Assembly: GCF_022809125.1 (NCBI RefSeq)
Contig: NZ_JALGBI010000001.1
Span: forward strand, 930,001-994,000
From: Variovorax terrae
Lineage (GTDB): Bacteria; Pseudomonadota; Gammaproteobacteria; Burkholderiales; Burkholderiaceae_C
Reading direction: 5' to 3'
Length of the DNA: 64,000 nucleotides
Positions 36,122 through 45,581 of this stretch are shown here, in pieces. The position numbers were made by a program, and so were the translations under genes. The notes beneath the pieces are model-generated. The model saw nothing but the letters and a program-made list of their open reading frames with translations, was not told where the DNA came from and did no database searches. How positions within the stretch are numbered: the stretch's first letter is position 1; each line of letters begins with the position of its first letter.

Positions 36122-36712
36122 TCAGGGGGGAGGGCGAAGGGCGGATTTGGGTCGGAAGGCCTTGCACACCGCCGGATGGGTTTCCATGTAGGGGCCACCG
36201 ATCAGGTCGATGCAATAGGGCACGGCTGCGAAAATGCCGGCCACGAGGACGTCTCCCTGATCGCTTTTTAAGCCCTCCAGGGTCTCCTGGATCGATTTGG
36301 GCTGGCCGGGGAGGTTGATGATGAGACTTCTGTCACGGATGACGGCGCATTGGCGCGACAGAATCGCCGTCGGCACGAAGCGCAGGCTGATTTGCCGCAT
36401 CTGCTCGCCGAAGCCCGGCATCTCCTTGTGCGCCACGGCCAGCGTGGCCTCGGGCGTGACGTCGCGCAGCGCCGGGCCGGTGCCGCCGGTGGTCAGCACC
36501 AGCGAGCAGCCGGCGTCCACCAGCTCGACCAGGGTGGCGCTGATGACGGCCTGCTCGTCGGGGATCAGCCGCGCCTCGAAGCTGAGCGGGTTCTGCAGGG
36601 CGCGCGCGAGCCAGTCCTGCAGCGCGGGCAGGCCCTTGTCCTCGTAGACGCCGCTGGAGGCGCGGTCGCTCACCGAGACGATGCCGATCTTTACCGGGTC
36701 GAAGCCGCTCAT
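36122..36712 (-). CDS. mogA: Molybdopterin adenylyltransferase
   Basis: 196 residues from ATG 36712. MoCF-type fold: VKIGIVSVSDRASSGVYEDK, CSLVLTTGGTGPALRDVTPE (the TTGGTG motif) and SLIINLPGQPKSIQETL. It adenylylates molybdopterin before molybdenum insertion. It overlaps the yjgA gene by four bases and precedes the FecR-like gene by 16, so it belongs to a yjgA-mogA-fecR-like transcription unit. Length matches E. coli MogA. Confidence 0.95.
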   Translation of the reverse strand: MSGFDPVKIGIVSVSDRASSGVYEDKGLPALQDWLARALQNPLSFEARLIPDEQAVISATLVELVDAGCSLVLTTGGTGPALRDVTPEATLAVAHKEMPGFGEQMRQISLRFVPTAILSRQCAVIRDRSLIINLPGQPKSIQETLEGLKSDQGDVLVAGIFAAVPYCIDLIGGPYMETHPAVCKAFRPKSALRPPP

Positions 36713-37320
36713 GGGGCGGCCTCGCCGCCGAGCTGCCCGCGCACCAGCTGGAAGATCTCGCGGTAGGCGCGGCCGTGGCGCGGCGCCTCGCCCGGCCGGG
36801 CCGGCTTGGCGTCCTTGCGCGCCTGGCGGATCAGGGCGCGCAGCTGCTGGGTGTCGGTATCGGGGTGCGCGTTGAGCCACAGGCCCAGCGCCTCCTCGCT
36901 GTCGATCAGGTTGTCACGCCATTGCTCGGCCTGGTGCAGCGCCAGGGTTTCGCTGGCCGAGCCCCGGTGCTGCTCGTCGAGCGCGGCGCGCACGGTGTCT
37001 AGGGTCTCGGGCTCGAGCTTGCGCATGAGCTTGCCGATGAACTGCATCTGGCGCCGCTTGCCCTCGAAATTGGTGATGCGGCGGGCCTCGGCCAGGGCGT
37101 CAACGAGTTTCTCGGGCAGGGCGAGCCGGGCCATCAGGTCGGCGCGCAGCGTGAGCAGGTCTTCGCCCAGCGACTGCAGCTCCGTGCTTTCGCGCTTGAG
37201 GTCGGTCTTGCTGAGCTCGTCCGTGCCCTTGAGCTCGCGCTTGAGCTCCAGGTCCAGCTCGCTGCCTTCGGCGACGAACTGGCCTCTCACAAAATAGCCT
37301 TTTTTCGGTTTACGTGACAT
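36709..37320 (-). CDS. yjgA: Ribosome-associated protein YjgA (DarP)
   Basis: 203 residues from ATG 37320 (MSRKPKKGYF); an upstream in-frame start would add 16 residues lacking similarity. The family text is RREST-type: LELKRELKGTDELSKTDLKR, ALPEKLVDALAEARRITNFE, GKRRQMQFIGKLMRKLEPE. DarP binds pre-50S particles and helps late assembly of the large ribosomal subunit. Divergent from pmbA, as in many proteobacteria, with 58 bases between the two starts. Confidence 0.93.
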   Translation of the reverse strand: MSRKPKKGYFVRGQFVAEGSELDLELKRELKGTDELSKTDLKRESTELQSLGEDLLTLRADLMARLALPEKLVDALAEARRITNFEGKRRQMQFIGKLMRKLEPETLDTVRAALDEQHRGSASETLALHQAEQWRDNLIDSEEALGLWLNAHPDTDTQQLRALIRQARKDAKPARPGEAPRHGRAYREIFQLVRGQLGGEAAP

Positions 37321-37378
37321 GGGGTAAGGGGTACATGGCGGCGGCGGCGCCGCACCGGCAAGTATCATAGCCGTCGAT

Positions 37379-38749
37379 ATGAAAAAACCCGTTCCCAGCG
37401 CCGCCAGCGGCTTCAGCTACAGCCGCCCGTTTTTTGAAGAGCTCGTCGACACCGCCCTGGCCCACGCCAGGAAGCTGGGGGCGACCGATGCCGGCGCCGA
37501 GGCGTCCGAGGGCTGCGGCCTGAGCGTGAGCGTGCGCAAGGGCGAGCTCGAAACCGTGGAGCGCAACCGCGACAAGTCGCTCGGCGTCACCGTCTACCTG
37601 GACGGCCGCCGCGGCAACGCCAGCACCTCCGATTTTTCCCATGCCGCCATCGAGCAGACGGTGCAGGCGGCCTACGACATCGCCCGCTTCACCGCTGTCG
37701 ACCCGGCCGCCGGCCTGCCCGACGAGGCCGACATCGCCCGCACCCAGACCGAGCTCGACCTGTTCCACCCCTGGGCCATCACCAGCGAGGAGGCCGCGCA
37801 GCTCGCGCTGGCCTGCGAAGAGGCCGCGCTGCGCACCGACCGCCGCATCACCAACAGCGAAGGCGCGGGCGTGTCGGCCCAGCAAAGCCATTTCTTCAGC
37901 GCCCACACGCACGGCTTTCGCGGCGGCTACGCCAGCTCGCGCCACTCGATCTCGGTGGCGCCGATCGCCGGCAAGGGCAACGACATGCAGCGCGACGCCT
38001 GGTACAGCTCGATGCGCTCGCCCGACGAGCTGGCCTCGCCCGAGGCCGTGGGCCGCTATGCGGCCGAGCGCGCCCTGAGCCGCCTGAAATCGCGCAAGAT
38101 CGCCACCACCGAATGCCCGGTGCTGTTCGAGTCGCCGCTGGCGGCCGGCCTGCTGGGCGGCTTCGTGCAGGCGGTGAGCGGCGGCGCGCTGTACCGCAAG
38201 AGCAGCTTTTTGCTCGACTCGCTGGGCAAGCAGGTGTTCCCCAAGCACATCGACATCGACGAAGACCCCTTCATCCGGCGCGGCAAGGGCAGCTCGCCCT
38301 TCGACGAGGAGGGCGTGCAGGTGCGCCCGCGCCAGGTGGTGGCCGGCGGCCGCGTGGAAGGCTACTTCCTGAGCAGCTATTCCGCGCGCAAGCTCGGCAT
38401 GAAGACCACCGGCAACGCCGGCGGCTCGCACAACCTCACGCTGCGCTCGCGCCACACGAAACCGGGCGACGACCTGGAACACATGCTCCAGAAGCTCGGC
38501 ACCGGCCTGTTCGTGATCGAACTCATGGGCCAGGGCGTGAACTACGTGACCGGCGACTACTCGCGTGGCGCCAGCGGCTTCTGGGTGGAAAACGGCGAGA
38601 TCGCCTTCCCGGTGCAGGAAATCACCATCGCGGGCAACCTCAAGGACATGCTCAAGGGCATCGAGGCGGTGGGGGCCGATGCCTACAACTACGGGGCCAA
38701 GACCGTGGGGTCGATCCTGGTGAACCGGATGAAGGTGGCGGGCAGCTGA
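37379..38749 (+). CDS. pmbA: Metalloprotease PmbA/TldE
   Basis: 456 residues. TldD/PmbA family: GAEASEGCGLSVSVRKGELE, NRDKSLGVTVYLDGRRGNAS, and the C-terminal beta-rich domain with NAGGSHNLTLRSRH and GQGVNYVTGDYSRGASGFWV. TldE pairs with TldD (which carries the zinc site) to degrade unfolded peptides, process microcin-type precursors and act on CcdA. tldD is not in the window. Length agrees with E. coli PmbA (450). Confidence 0.95.
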   Translation: MKKPVPSAASGFSYSRPFFEELVDTALAHARKLGATDAGAEASEGCGLSVSVRKGELETVERNRDKSLGVTVYLDGRRGNASTSDFSHAAIEQTVQAAYDIARFTAVDPAAGLPDEADIARTQTELDLFHPWAITSEEAAQLALACEEAALRTDRRITNSEGAGVSAQQSHFFSAHTHGFRGGYASSRHSISVAPIAGKGNDMQRDAWYSSMRSPDELASPEAVGRYAAERALSRLKSRKIATTECPVLFESPLAAGLLGGFVQAVSGGALYRKSSFLLDSLGKQVFPKHIDIDEDPFIRRGKGSSPFDEEGVQVRPRQVVAGGRVEGYFLSSYSARKLGMKTTGNAGGSHNLTLRSRHTKPGDDLEHMLQKLGTGLFVIELMGQGVNYVTGDYSRGASGFWVENGEIAFPVQEITIAGNLKDMLKGIEAVGADAYNYGAKTVGSILVNRMKVAGS

Positions 38750-38813
38750 AGCCAGCTTGCGGGGCCATGAGGAGGACCTGCTTTCATCCCTTGAAGACAA
38801 AAGAGGGCGAGCC

Positions 38814-39635
38814 ATGAGCAAGACGAGAACCATCCTGTCCATCCTGGCGTGGGGCCTGGCCGCATCGGCCGCGCAGGCGCAGGCGCCGGCGCCCGCCGCT
38901 GCGGCCGCGTCCGCGCCGCGGCATCCCTGGCAGGCGGCCCTGCCTGGCCTGACGGCCGAGGCCTACTTCACCAACATGGAGCCGGGCATGAAGATCGAGA
39001 CGCCATTCGTCGCGAAGTTCGGCCTCTCGGGCGGCTGGGGGCTGGCGCCCATCACCCAGCCGGTGCAGGGCAAGGGCGGCCACCACCACCTGCTGGTCAA
39101 CCGCGAGCTGCCGCTGGACTTCAAGCAGCCGCTGCCGTTCAACGACCAGTACATCCACTTCGGCAAGGGCCAGATGGAAACCGTGCTCACGCTGCCGCCC
39201 GGCAGCTACAAGCTGCGCCTGCTGCTGGCTGACGACAAGCACCTGCCGTACTTCGTCTACAGCAAGCCGCTGAACGTGACGGTGACGAAGAAGAACGCGG
39301 GCATCGACCCGCAAAGCCTCACGAAGAAGGGCATCAGCCTGCTCAACCTGGCCGACAACGCCAAGCTCAAGCCGCCGTTTCGCGTGCAGTTCCACGCCTC
39401 GGGCCTGAATGTGGCCCATGTGTCGCAGCAGGAAAAGGAGACCGGGCATTTCCGCCTGAGCCTGCATCCCAAGGGGGCGGCCAAGCCGGTGGAGCTGGAT
39501 TTCACCGAAGGCCAGACCGAAGTCTGGCTGGCACCGCCGCGCGGCGACTATACGCTGCGGCTTGAATTGCTGGACAACGTGAATCCGGGCAAGGCCCTGG
39601 CCGAGGCGGTGTCGGTGCCGATCCTGGTGGAGTAG
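38814..39635 (+). CDS. Exported protein with two DUF4399 domains
   Basis: 273 residues from ATG 38814. Signal peptide (AASAAQAQAPAP, Ala/Pro-rich). First DUF4399 unit about 45-150: MKIETPFVAKFGLSGGWGLA, GKGGHHHLLVNRELPLDF, YIHFGKGQMETVLTLPPGSY, KLRLLLADDKHLPY. A second, more diverged unit covers about 160-270 (PPFRVQFHASGLNVAHVSQQ, FRLSLHPKGAAKPVELDF, PPRGDYTLRLELLDN). The GHHH and HFGKGQ motifs are typical and might bind metal. Function unknown. It follows pmbA by 64 bases on the same strand and is convergent with the Bug receptor gene. Confidence 0.82.
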   Translation: MSKTRTILSILAWGLAASAAQAQAPAPAAAAASAPRHPWQAALPGLTAEAYFTNMEPGMKIETPFVAKFGLSGGWGLAPITQPVQGKGGHHHLLVNRELPLDFKQPLPFNDQYIHFGKGQMETVLTLPPGSYKLRLLLADDKHLPYFVYSKPLNVTVTKKNAGIDPQSLTKKGISLLNLADNAKLKPPFRVQFHASGLNVAHVSQQEKETGHFRLSLHPKGAAKPVELDFTEGQTEVWLAPPRGDYTLRLELLDNVNPGKALAEAVSVPILVE

Positions 39636-39687
39636 GGCGGGTTTCGCGCGAGCCGGTGCGTTGCCAGGCCTCGGGGGGGGATGGGAG

Positions 39688-40653
39688 TCAATCGATCTTG
39701 ATCGACGCGTCCTTGATCAGCCGGGCCCAGGTGTCCGACTGTGCGTCCAGCCACTTCTGGTAGTCGGCGGCGCTGCCCGGCTGGAACTCGGCTTTCAACT
39801 GCACCAGGCGCTTGCCCATCTCGGGCGAACTCAGGAGCTGGTTCACCGCGGCGTTGATCCGGGTGACCGTTTCCGCGGGCGTGCCGGCGGGGGCGAACAG
39901 GCCCTGCGAGATGAAGGACTCGAATCCGGCGAGGCCGGCCTCGGCCATGGTCGGCACCTCGGGCGCGAACGGCGAACGCCTGGCCGATGCGATCGCCACG
40001 GCCTTGAGCTTGTTGCCCTTGATGTATTCGGACACCGCCGGCAGGCCGCTGAACATCATGTCCACCTGGCCGCCCAGGAGGTCGGTGAACGCCGGGCCGC
40101 TGCCCTTGTAGGGCACGTGCGTGAGCGAGAAGCGGCCCAGGCGCTGCATCATCACCGCGGTCAGATGAGTGCTGCTGCCGTTGCCCGATGAGGCGATCGT
40201 GAGCTTGTCGGGCGACTGCTTCGCGGCGCGCACGATGTCGGCCATGCTGGCGTAGGGCGAGTGGGCCGGCACGACCAGCACGTTGGCAAAGCGCGCGACA
40301 TCGATCACCGGCTGGAGCTGGCTGCTCTTGTAGGGCAGGCTGGGGTACAGGTGCGGGTTGATGGCGTAGGCCGACGCATCCGACAGCAGCAGCGTGTTGC
40401 CGTCGGGTTTGGACTTGGCCACATAGTCCGCGCCGATCACGCCGCCCGCGCCCGCGCGGTTTTCCACGATCACCGTGGCCTTGAGCGTCTCGGACAGGCC
40501 GGGCGCGATCAGCCGGGCGAACAGGTCCGATCCGCCGCCCGGGTTGAACGGCACCACGATTTTCATGACGGTCTTGGACTCCTGTGCCGCGATGGGCAGC
40601 ACGGCGGCGCCCATGCACAGGGCGGCCAATCCTTTGAACAACAGTTTTTTCAT
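39688..40653 (-). CDS. Bug-family (TctC-type) periplasmic receptor
   Basis: 321 residues with a cleavable signal (LPIAAQES). Bug fold: MKIVVPFNPGGGSDLFARLI, VENRAGAGGVIGADYVAKSK, HVPYKGSGPAFTDLLGGQVD, MFSGLPAVSEYIKGNKLKAV. These proteins bind small carboxylates or related molecules for tripartite tricarboxylate transporters, though most Bug genes lie without tctAB, as here. It is the last gene of the sugar-acid operon, 55 bases after the aldolase gene, so its ligand may be the pathway substrate (inference). Confidence 0.92.
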   Translation of the reverse strand: MKKLLFKGLAALCMGAAVLPIAAQESKTVMKIVVPFNPGGGSDLFARLIAPGLSETLKATVIVENRAGAGGVIGADYVAKSKPDGNTLLLSDASAYAINPHLYPSLPYKSSQLQPVIDVARFANVLVVPAHSPYASMADIVRAAKQSPDKLTIASSGNGSSTHLTAVMMQRLGRFSLTHVPYKGSGPAFTDLLGGQVDMMFSGLPAVSEYIKGNKLKAVAIASARRSPFAPEVPTMAEAGLAGFESFISQGLFAPAGTPAETVTRINAAVNQLLSSPEMGKRLVQLKAEFQPGSAADYQKWLDAQSDTWARLIKDASIKID

Positions 40654-40708
40654 AGCGTTGAAGTCTCCTTTTTGGTAAATCGCATCGGGGAAGGGGGCGT
40701 GCAGGCAC

Positions 40709-41512
40709 TCAGTACGCGGCGCTGGGGCGGCCTGTGTCGGCCACGGGCTGGCCGCCGAAATCGGTACGCAGCTTGCGCGCCGCGCTGGCGAACAGCAGCA
40801 CGTCCACGCCCACGGCCACGAAGGTGCAGCCCAGCTCGAGGTAGCGCCGCGCCAGAGCCGGGTCGGAAGTCAGCGTGCCGGCGGCCTTGCCGCTGGCGAT
40901 GATGGTCTTCATGGCGCCCTCGATGGCCGCCTGCACCTCGGGGTGGCCGGGGTTGCCGCGATGGCCCATCGAGGCGGCGAGGTCGGCCGGGCCGATGAAC
41001 ACGCCATGCACGCCGTCCACGGCGCAGATGGCTTCGAGGTTCGAGAGCGCCGTGGTGGTTTCGGCCTGCACCAGCAGGCAGATTTCGTCGTCGGCCACGG
41101 CCAGGTAGTCGCTGCGGCTGCTCCATTGCGAGGCGCGGGCCACGGCGCTGCCCACGCCGCGCACGCCCCGGGGCGGGTACTGCGTGGCGGCCACAATGGC
41201 GCGGGCTTGGCTTGCCGTGTCCACCATCGGCACCAACAGCGACTTGGCGCCGATGTCCAGCATCTGCTTGATGAGGGCGGTGCGGCCTTCCACCACGCGC
41301 ACCACGGGCTGGCTGGGGTAGGGGGCTACGGCCTGCAGCGCGGCCAAGGTGCCGCGCAAGTCATTGGGGGCGTGCTCGCCGTCAATCAGTAGCCAGTCGT
41401 AGCGCGCGGTGGCGGCGGCTTCGGCCAGATACGGGTCGGCCATCGACAGCCACAGGCCGATCTGGGGCTGGCGCGCGGCCAGGGCGGATTTGAAGGGGTT
41501 GTGTGCGGGCAT
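40709..41512 (-). CDS. HpcH/HpaI-family class II aldolase
   Basis: 267 residues. Active-site text [20 protein letters not shown] (E46-H47), [65 protein letters not shown] and [14 protein letters not shown]. These divalent-metal aldolases cleave 2-keto-3-deoxy acids to pyruvate and an aldehyde; members include 2-dehydro-3-deoxyglucarate aldolase (GarL) and HpaI. In this operon, downstream of an altronate/galactarate-type dehydratase, a 2-keto-3-deoxy sugar acid is the likely substrate. Confidence 0.9.
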   Translation of the reverse strand: MPAHNPFKSALAARQPQIGLWLSMADPYLAEAAATARYDWLLIDGEHAPNDLRGTLAALQAVAPYPSQPVVRVVEGRTALIKQMLDIGAKSLLVPMVDTASQARAIVAATQYPPRGVRGVGSAVARASQWSSRSDYLAVADDEICLLVQAETTTALSNLEAICAVDGVHGVFIGPADLAASMGHRGNPGHPEVQAAIEGAMKTIIASGKAAGTLTSDPALARRYLELGCTFVAVGVDVLLFASAARKLRTDFGGQPVADTGRPSAAY

Positions 41513-41524
41513 GATTTTTGGGAT

Positions 41525-42481
41525 TCAGAGCAGGTGGCCGGCAGGCAGGGGCCGGCCAGCCAGGTGGTCCACGAGGTTGTGGGCGGTGATGGTTGCCACG
41601 CGCAGCGCGGCCTGGCGCGTCACGCCGGCCACGTGCGGGGTCAGCAGCACCTGCGGCAACAGGGTGAGCGCATGGCCGGGCGGCAGCGGTTCGGTGTCGA
41701 AGGTGTCGAGCCCGGCACCGGCCAGGTGGCCGCTCTGCAGCGCGGCGACGAGCGCGGCCTCATCGACGACAGGGCCGCGCGCGGTGTTGACCAGCAGGCT
41801 GCCCGGGCGCAGCAGCGCCAGCTCGCGCGCACCGATCAGGCCGCGCGTGCGCTCGGTCAGCGGGCAGTGCAGGCTCAGGATGTCCAGCTGCGGCAGCAGG
41901 CGGTGCAGATCGGGCTCGCAGGCCAAGCCATCGGCCTGCCCTGGCGGGCGCAGCACCAGCACCTGCGCGCCCAGGGCCGTGGCCAACTGCGCTGTGGCGC
42001 GGCCGATGGCGCCGTAGCCGATGATGCCGACCGTCGAGCCGCGGAAGTCCCGCCCCTGCCAGCTGCTGCCGGCCCAGTGGCCGGTGCGCACCTGGCGGTC
42101 GAGCTGCGGCAACTGGCGCACGAGGGCCAGCATCAGCGCCAGCGCATGTTCGGCCACGGCCGGGGCATTGGCGGCCAGCGCCACAGCCACGGCCACGCCT
42201 TGCGCGCGGGCGGCCTCCAGGTCCACGCTGTCCACGCCCGCGCCGTTCTTGGCGACGATGCGCAGCGCCGGCGCGGCGCGCAGCACCTGTGCCGTCACGG
42301 GCTTGGAGCCGCGCAGCACCAGGGCCTGGGCGCTGGTTTGCGCCAGCCGCGTGGCCAGGCTGTCTTCAGTGATCGGCTCGGCCATGAAGTGGAGCTGCCC
42401 GCCGGCGGCCTGGACCAGCGCCTGGGCTTCGGGCGCCCAGTGCTCGGCGGTGACGAGAACGTGAAAAACGGGAGTGGTCAT
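41525..42481 (-). CDS. D-2-hydroxyacid dehydrogenase, NAD(P)-dependent
   Basis: 318 residues. Rossmann motif STVGIIGYGAIGRATAQLAT (about 149-168), LVLRGSKPVTAQVL, NGAGVDSVDLEAARAQGV, catalytic Arg in LLVNTARGPVVDEAAL and His in LLTPHVAGVTRQA. Related enzymes reduce glyoxylate, hydroxypyruvate or tartronate-type 2-keto acids. It lies eight bases after the aldehyde dehydrogenase gene and 12 before the aldolase gene. The exact substrate is open; it may interconvert a product of the aldolase step. Confidence 0.9.
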   Translation of the reverse strand: MTTPVFHVLVTAEHWAPEAQALVQAAGGQLHFMAEPITEDSLATRLAQTSAQALVLRGSKPVTAQVLRAAPALRIVAKNGAGVDSVDLEAARAQGVAVAVALAANAPAVAEHALALMLALVRQLPQLDRQVRTGHWAGSSWQGRDFRGSTVGIIGYGAIGRATAQLATALGAQVLVLRPPGQADGLACEPDLHRLLPQLDILSLHCPLTERTRGLIGARELALLRPGSLLVNTARGPVVDEAALVAALQSGHLAGAGLDTFDTEPLPPGHALTLLPQVLLTPHVAGVTRQAALRVATITAHNLVDHLAGRPLPAGHLL

Positions 42482-42489
42482 GGCGTGCC

Positions 42490-43959
42490 TCAGTCCAGCT
42501 GCCCCTGGCAGACGTACTTGGTGTGCAGGTAGTCGTCGAGCCCATGGGTGGAGCCTTCGCGGCCGTAGCCCGATTCCTTCACGCCGCCAAAGGGCGCGGC
42601 CTCGGCGGCCAGCGCGCCTTCGTTGATGCCGACAATGCCGCTCTCAAGGGCATCGGCCACGCGCCAGATGCGGCGCGCGTTCTGGCTGTAGAAGTAGGCG
42701 GCGAGACCGAAGGGCGTGTCGTTGGCGGCGGCGATCACTTCGTCTTCGCTGTCGAACACGGTGAGCGGCGCCACGGGGCCGAAGGTTTCCTCGCAGGCGC
42801 AGGCCATGGTGGCGTCGGCGCCCGTGAGCACCGTGGGCGCGTAATAGGTGGGGCCCAGCTGCGTGAGGCGCTGGCCGCCCGTGAGCACTTTCGCGCCCCT
42901 GGCCACGGCGTCGTTGACGTGGTGCTCGATCTTCTCCACGGCGCGGTCGTTGATCATGGGGCCGATCTGCGAGGCCGGGTCGCTGGCCGGCCCCACTTTC
43001 AGCGCTGCCACGCGCGCAGCAAGCTTGCCGGCGAAGGCGTCGAACACGCCGCGCTGCACGAACACGCGGTTGGGGCACACGCAGGTCTGGCCGCCGTTGC
43101 GGAACTTGGCAGCCATGAAGCCGTCTACGGCCGCGTCGATATCCGCATCCTCGAACACGATGAAGGGCGCGTTACCGCCGAGTTCGAGCGAGAGTTTCTT
43201 GAGCGTGTCGGCACTGCGGCGCGCCAGGTGCTTGCCCACGGGCGTGGAGCCGGTGAAGGTGATCTTGCGCACGCGCGGGTCGTCGAGCCACACATCCACC
43301 ACCTCGGGCGTCTTCCCGCGCGAGGCGGTGACGATGTTGAGCACACCCGGCGGCACGCCCGCCTCGTGCGCCAGCAGCACCAGCGCGAGCGAGGTGAGGG
43401 GCGTGTCCTCGGCGGGCTTGCAGACCACGGTGCAGCCGGCGGCCAGCGCCGGTGCGATCTTGCGCGCGATCATCGCGGCCGGGAAGTTCCACGGCGTGAT
43501 GGCGGCCACCACGCCCACGGGCTCGCGCAGCGCGAACATGCGCCGGCCCGGCACGGGCGCGGGAATCACCTCGCCGTTCATGCGCGTGGCCTCTTCGCCG
43601 AACCACTCGATGTAGCTGGCGGCATAGGCCACCTCGCCCTTGCCTTCGGCCAGGGGCTTGCCCTGCTCCAGCGAGATCAGCGCGCCCAGGTCGTCCTGGT
43701 GGGCCAGCACGAGGTCGTTCCAGCGCTTGATGAGTGCGGCGCGCTGCTTGGCCGACAGCTTGCGCCAGGCGGGAAAGGCCGCGTGCGCGGCGTCCAGCGC
43801 GGCGCGCGCCTCGGCGGCGCCCGAGTCGGGGACGCAGGTGATGGCGGCGCCGGTGGCCGGGTCGGTGACGGGGAGCACGGCGTCCGCCGCAGGCTGCCAC
43901 TGGCCGCCGATGAAGTTGGCGCTGCGGATCAGCTCGGGGCGGGTGAGGGTCAAGGGCAT
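42490..43959 (-). CDS. NAD(P)-dependent succinate-/glutarate-semialdehyde dehydrogenase type
   Basis: 489 residues from ATG 43959. Aldehyde dehydrogenase with cofactor and catalytic motifs: VVAAITPWNFPAAMIARKIA, KITFTGSTPVGKHLARRSAD, KLSLELGGNAPFIVFEDADI (general-base Glu) and NGGQTCVCPNRVFVQ (catalytic Cys). Close in pattern to GabD and to 2-ketoglutarate semialdehyde dehydrogenases, the latter being common in sugar-acid pathways. In this operon oxidation of 2-ketoglutarate semialdehyde would fit, but an HpcH/HpaI aldolase rather than a KdgD dehydratase is next door, so the pathway is not certain. Confidence 0.9.
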   Translation of the reverse strand: MPLTLTRPELIRSANFIGGQWQPAADAVLPVTDPATGAAITCVPDSGAAEARAALDAAHAAFPAWRKLSAKQRAALIKRWNDLVLAHQDDLGALISLEQGKPLAEGKGEVAYAASYIEWFGEEATRMNGEVIPAPVPGRRMFALREPVGVVAAITPWNFPAAMIARKIAPALAAGCTVVCKPAEDTPLTSLALVLLAHEAGVPPGVLNIVTASRGKTPEVVDVWLDDPRVRKITFTGSTPVGKHLARRSADTLKKLSLELGGNAPFIVFEDADIDAAVDGFMAAKFRNGGQTCVCPNRVFVQRGVFDAFAGKLAARVAALKVGPASDPASQIGPMINDRAVEKIEHHVNDAVARGAKVLTGGQRLTQLGPTYYAPTVLTGADATMACACEETFGPVAPLTVFDSEDEVIAAANDTPFGLAAYFYSQNARRIWRVADALESGIVGINEGALAAEAAPFGGVKESGYGREGSTHGLDDYLHTKYVCQGQLD

Positions 43960-44026
43960 GGATTTCAGGGAAAGAGGCCGGCAGCGCTGATGCATCAAGC
44001 GCTGACTGCTATGTTTTCAGGAGTTG

Positions 44027-45553
44027 TCAACTGACGATGCCCAGGTGCCAGGGCACGAATTCGTGGTCGCCCAGGCCCAGGGCCTCGCTCTTGGTGGCCT
44101 CGCCGCTGGCATGGCGCAGGATCTGCTCGAAGATGCGCTGTCCCATTTCGGGCACGCTGCATTCGCCGTCCACGATCAGGCCGCAGTTGATGTCCATGTC
44201 TTCCTCCAGGCGCTGGTACATGGGTGTGTTGCTGGCCAGCTTGATCGTGGGTGCGGGCTTGCTGCCGAACATGGAGCCGCGCCCGGTGGTGAAGCAGATC
44301 AGGTTGGCGCCGCTGGCGATCTGGCCCGTGGAGGCCACCGGGTCGTAGCCCGGCGAGTCCATGAAGACGAAGCCGTGCTCGGTGATGGGCTCGGCGTATT
44401 CGTACACTGCGCGCAGCGGCGTGGTGCCGCCCTTCATGGCCGAGCCCAGCGATTTCTCGAAGATGTTGGCCAGGCCGCCGGCCTGGTTGCCGTGGCCCAC
44501 CACGCCGTTGAACTGGGCGTTATGCCCCGCAGTGTATTTTCCCCACCAGGCCAGGCGGTCCAGCAGCTTTTGCCCGACCTCGGGGCTGATGGCGCGGCGC
44601 GTGAGCATGAATTCCACGCCGTGGATCTCGGGCGTTTCCGACAGGATGGCCGTGCCGCCATGGCGCACCAGGATGTCCATGGCCGCGCCCAGCGCCGGGT
44701 TGGCCGTGATGCCCGAGAAGCCGTCGGAGCCACCGCACTCCAGGCCGATCTTGAGGTGGCTCGCGCTCACCGGGCTGCGCTGCGCCGCGTTGGCTGTGGG
44801 CAGCATCTCCTCGATGGCCGCGATGCCCGCCGCGATGGTGGCGCGCGTGCCGCCCACGTCCTGCATCACCATCGTGCGCATCAGGTTGCCTTTGGCCAGA
44901 CCCTGCGAATCCACAAGCGAATCCACCTGGTTGCGCTCGCAGCCCAGGCCCACGATGAGCACGCCCGCCAGGTTGGGGTGGCGCGCATAGCCGGCCAGTG
45001 TGCGGCGCAGCACGTCGAAATGTTCGCTGGGCGAGGACATGCCGCAGCCGCTGGTCTGTGCGAAGGCGGCCACGCCATCCACATTCGGGAAGGCCGCCAG
45101 CCGCTCGGGCGTGAAATGCGCGGCGATGTTCTTGATGACCGTGGCCGAGCAGTTCACCGACGACAGGATGCCGATGAAGTTGCGCGTGCCCACGCGGCCG
45201 TCCGCGCGTACGAAGCCCTGGAAGTTGGCACGCTCGCCCTCGGGCACATACTGGACGGGCCGCACGTCTGCGCCGAAGGCCGGGTCGCGATAGTGGTCCA
45301 CCAGCTGGAGGTTGTGGCTGTGCACGTAATCGCCGGGCTCCAAGTCGCGCGTGGCGACGCCGATCACGGTGTCGTACTTCTTCACCTGCTCGCCTGCGGC
45401 GATGCGGCGCGCGGCGATCTTGTGGCCCGCGGGCACCTGGGCGCGCGTGCGCACGCCGAGTTCGGGAATCTCCTGGCCCAGCGCCAGCGACGTCTTGGCG
45501 ACGTAGACGTTGTCGTGGGGGTGCAGGTGCAGCAGGGAGGCAGAGGCGGTCAT
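44027..45553 (-). CDS. UxaA/GarD-family sugar-acid dehydratase
   Basis: 508 residues. N-terminal SAF domain about 8-85 (LHLHPHDNVYVAKTSLALGQ, PAGHKIAARRIAAGEQVKKY) fused to the large dehydratase domain: GFVRADGRVGTRNFIGILSS, SSVNCSATVI, TSGCGMSS, VLIVGLGCERNQVDSL, KIGLECGGSDGFSGITANPA, ICFTTGRGSMFGSKPAPTIK, MDINCGLIVDG. Altronate (UxaA) and galactarate (GarD) dehydratases share this layout and remove water to give 2-keto-3-deoxy acids, using iron. Which substrate applies is not readable from sequence. It is the second gene of the operon, 28 bases after the Bug receptor gene. Confidence 0.9.
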   Translation of the reverse strand: MTASASLLHLHPHDNVYVAKTSLALGQEIPELGVRTRAQVPAGHKIAARRIAAGEQVKKYDTVIGVATRDLEPGDYVHSHNLQLVDHYRDPAFGADVRPVQYVPEGERANFQGFVRADGRVGTRNFIGILSSVNCSATVIKNIAAHFTPERLAAFPNVDGVAAFAQTSGCGMSSPSEHFDVLRRTLAGYARHPNLAGVLIVGLGCERNQVDSLVDSQGLAKGNLMRTMVMQDVGGTRATIAAGIAAIEEMLPTANAAQRSPVSASHLKIGLECGGSDGFSGITANPALGAAMDILVRHGGTAILSETPEIHGVEFMLTRRAISPEVGQKLLDRLAWWGKYTAGHNAQFNGVVGHGNQAGGLANIFEKSLGSAMKGGTTPLRAVYEYAEPITEHGFVFMDSPGYDPVASTGQIASGANLICFTTGRGSMFGSKPAPTIKLASNTPMYQRLEEDMDINCGLIVDGECSVPEMGQRIFEQILRHASGEATKSEALGLGDHEFVPWHLGIVS

Positions 45554-45581
45554 GGTGGGCAGATGGCTTTGGGGTCGGTTC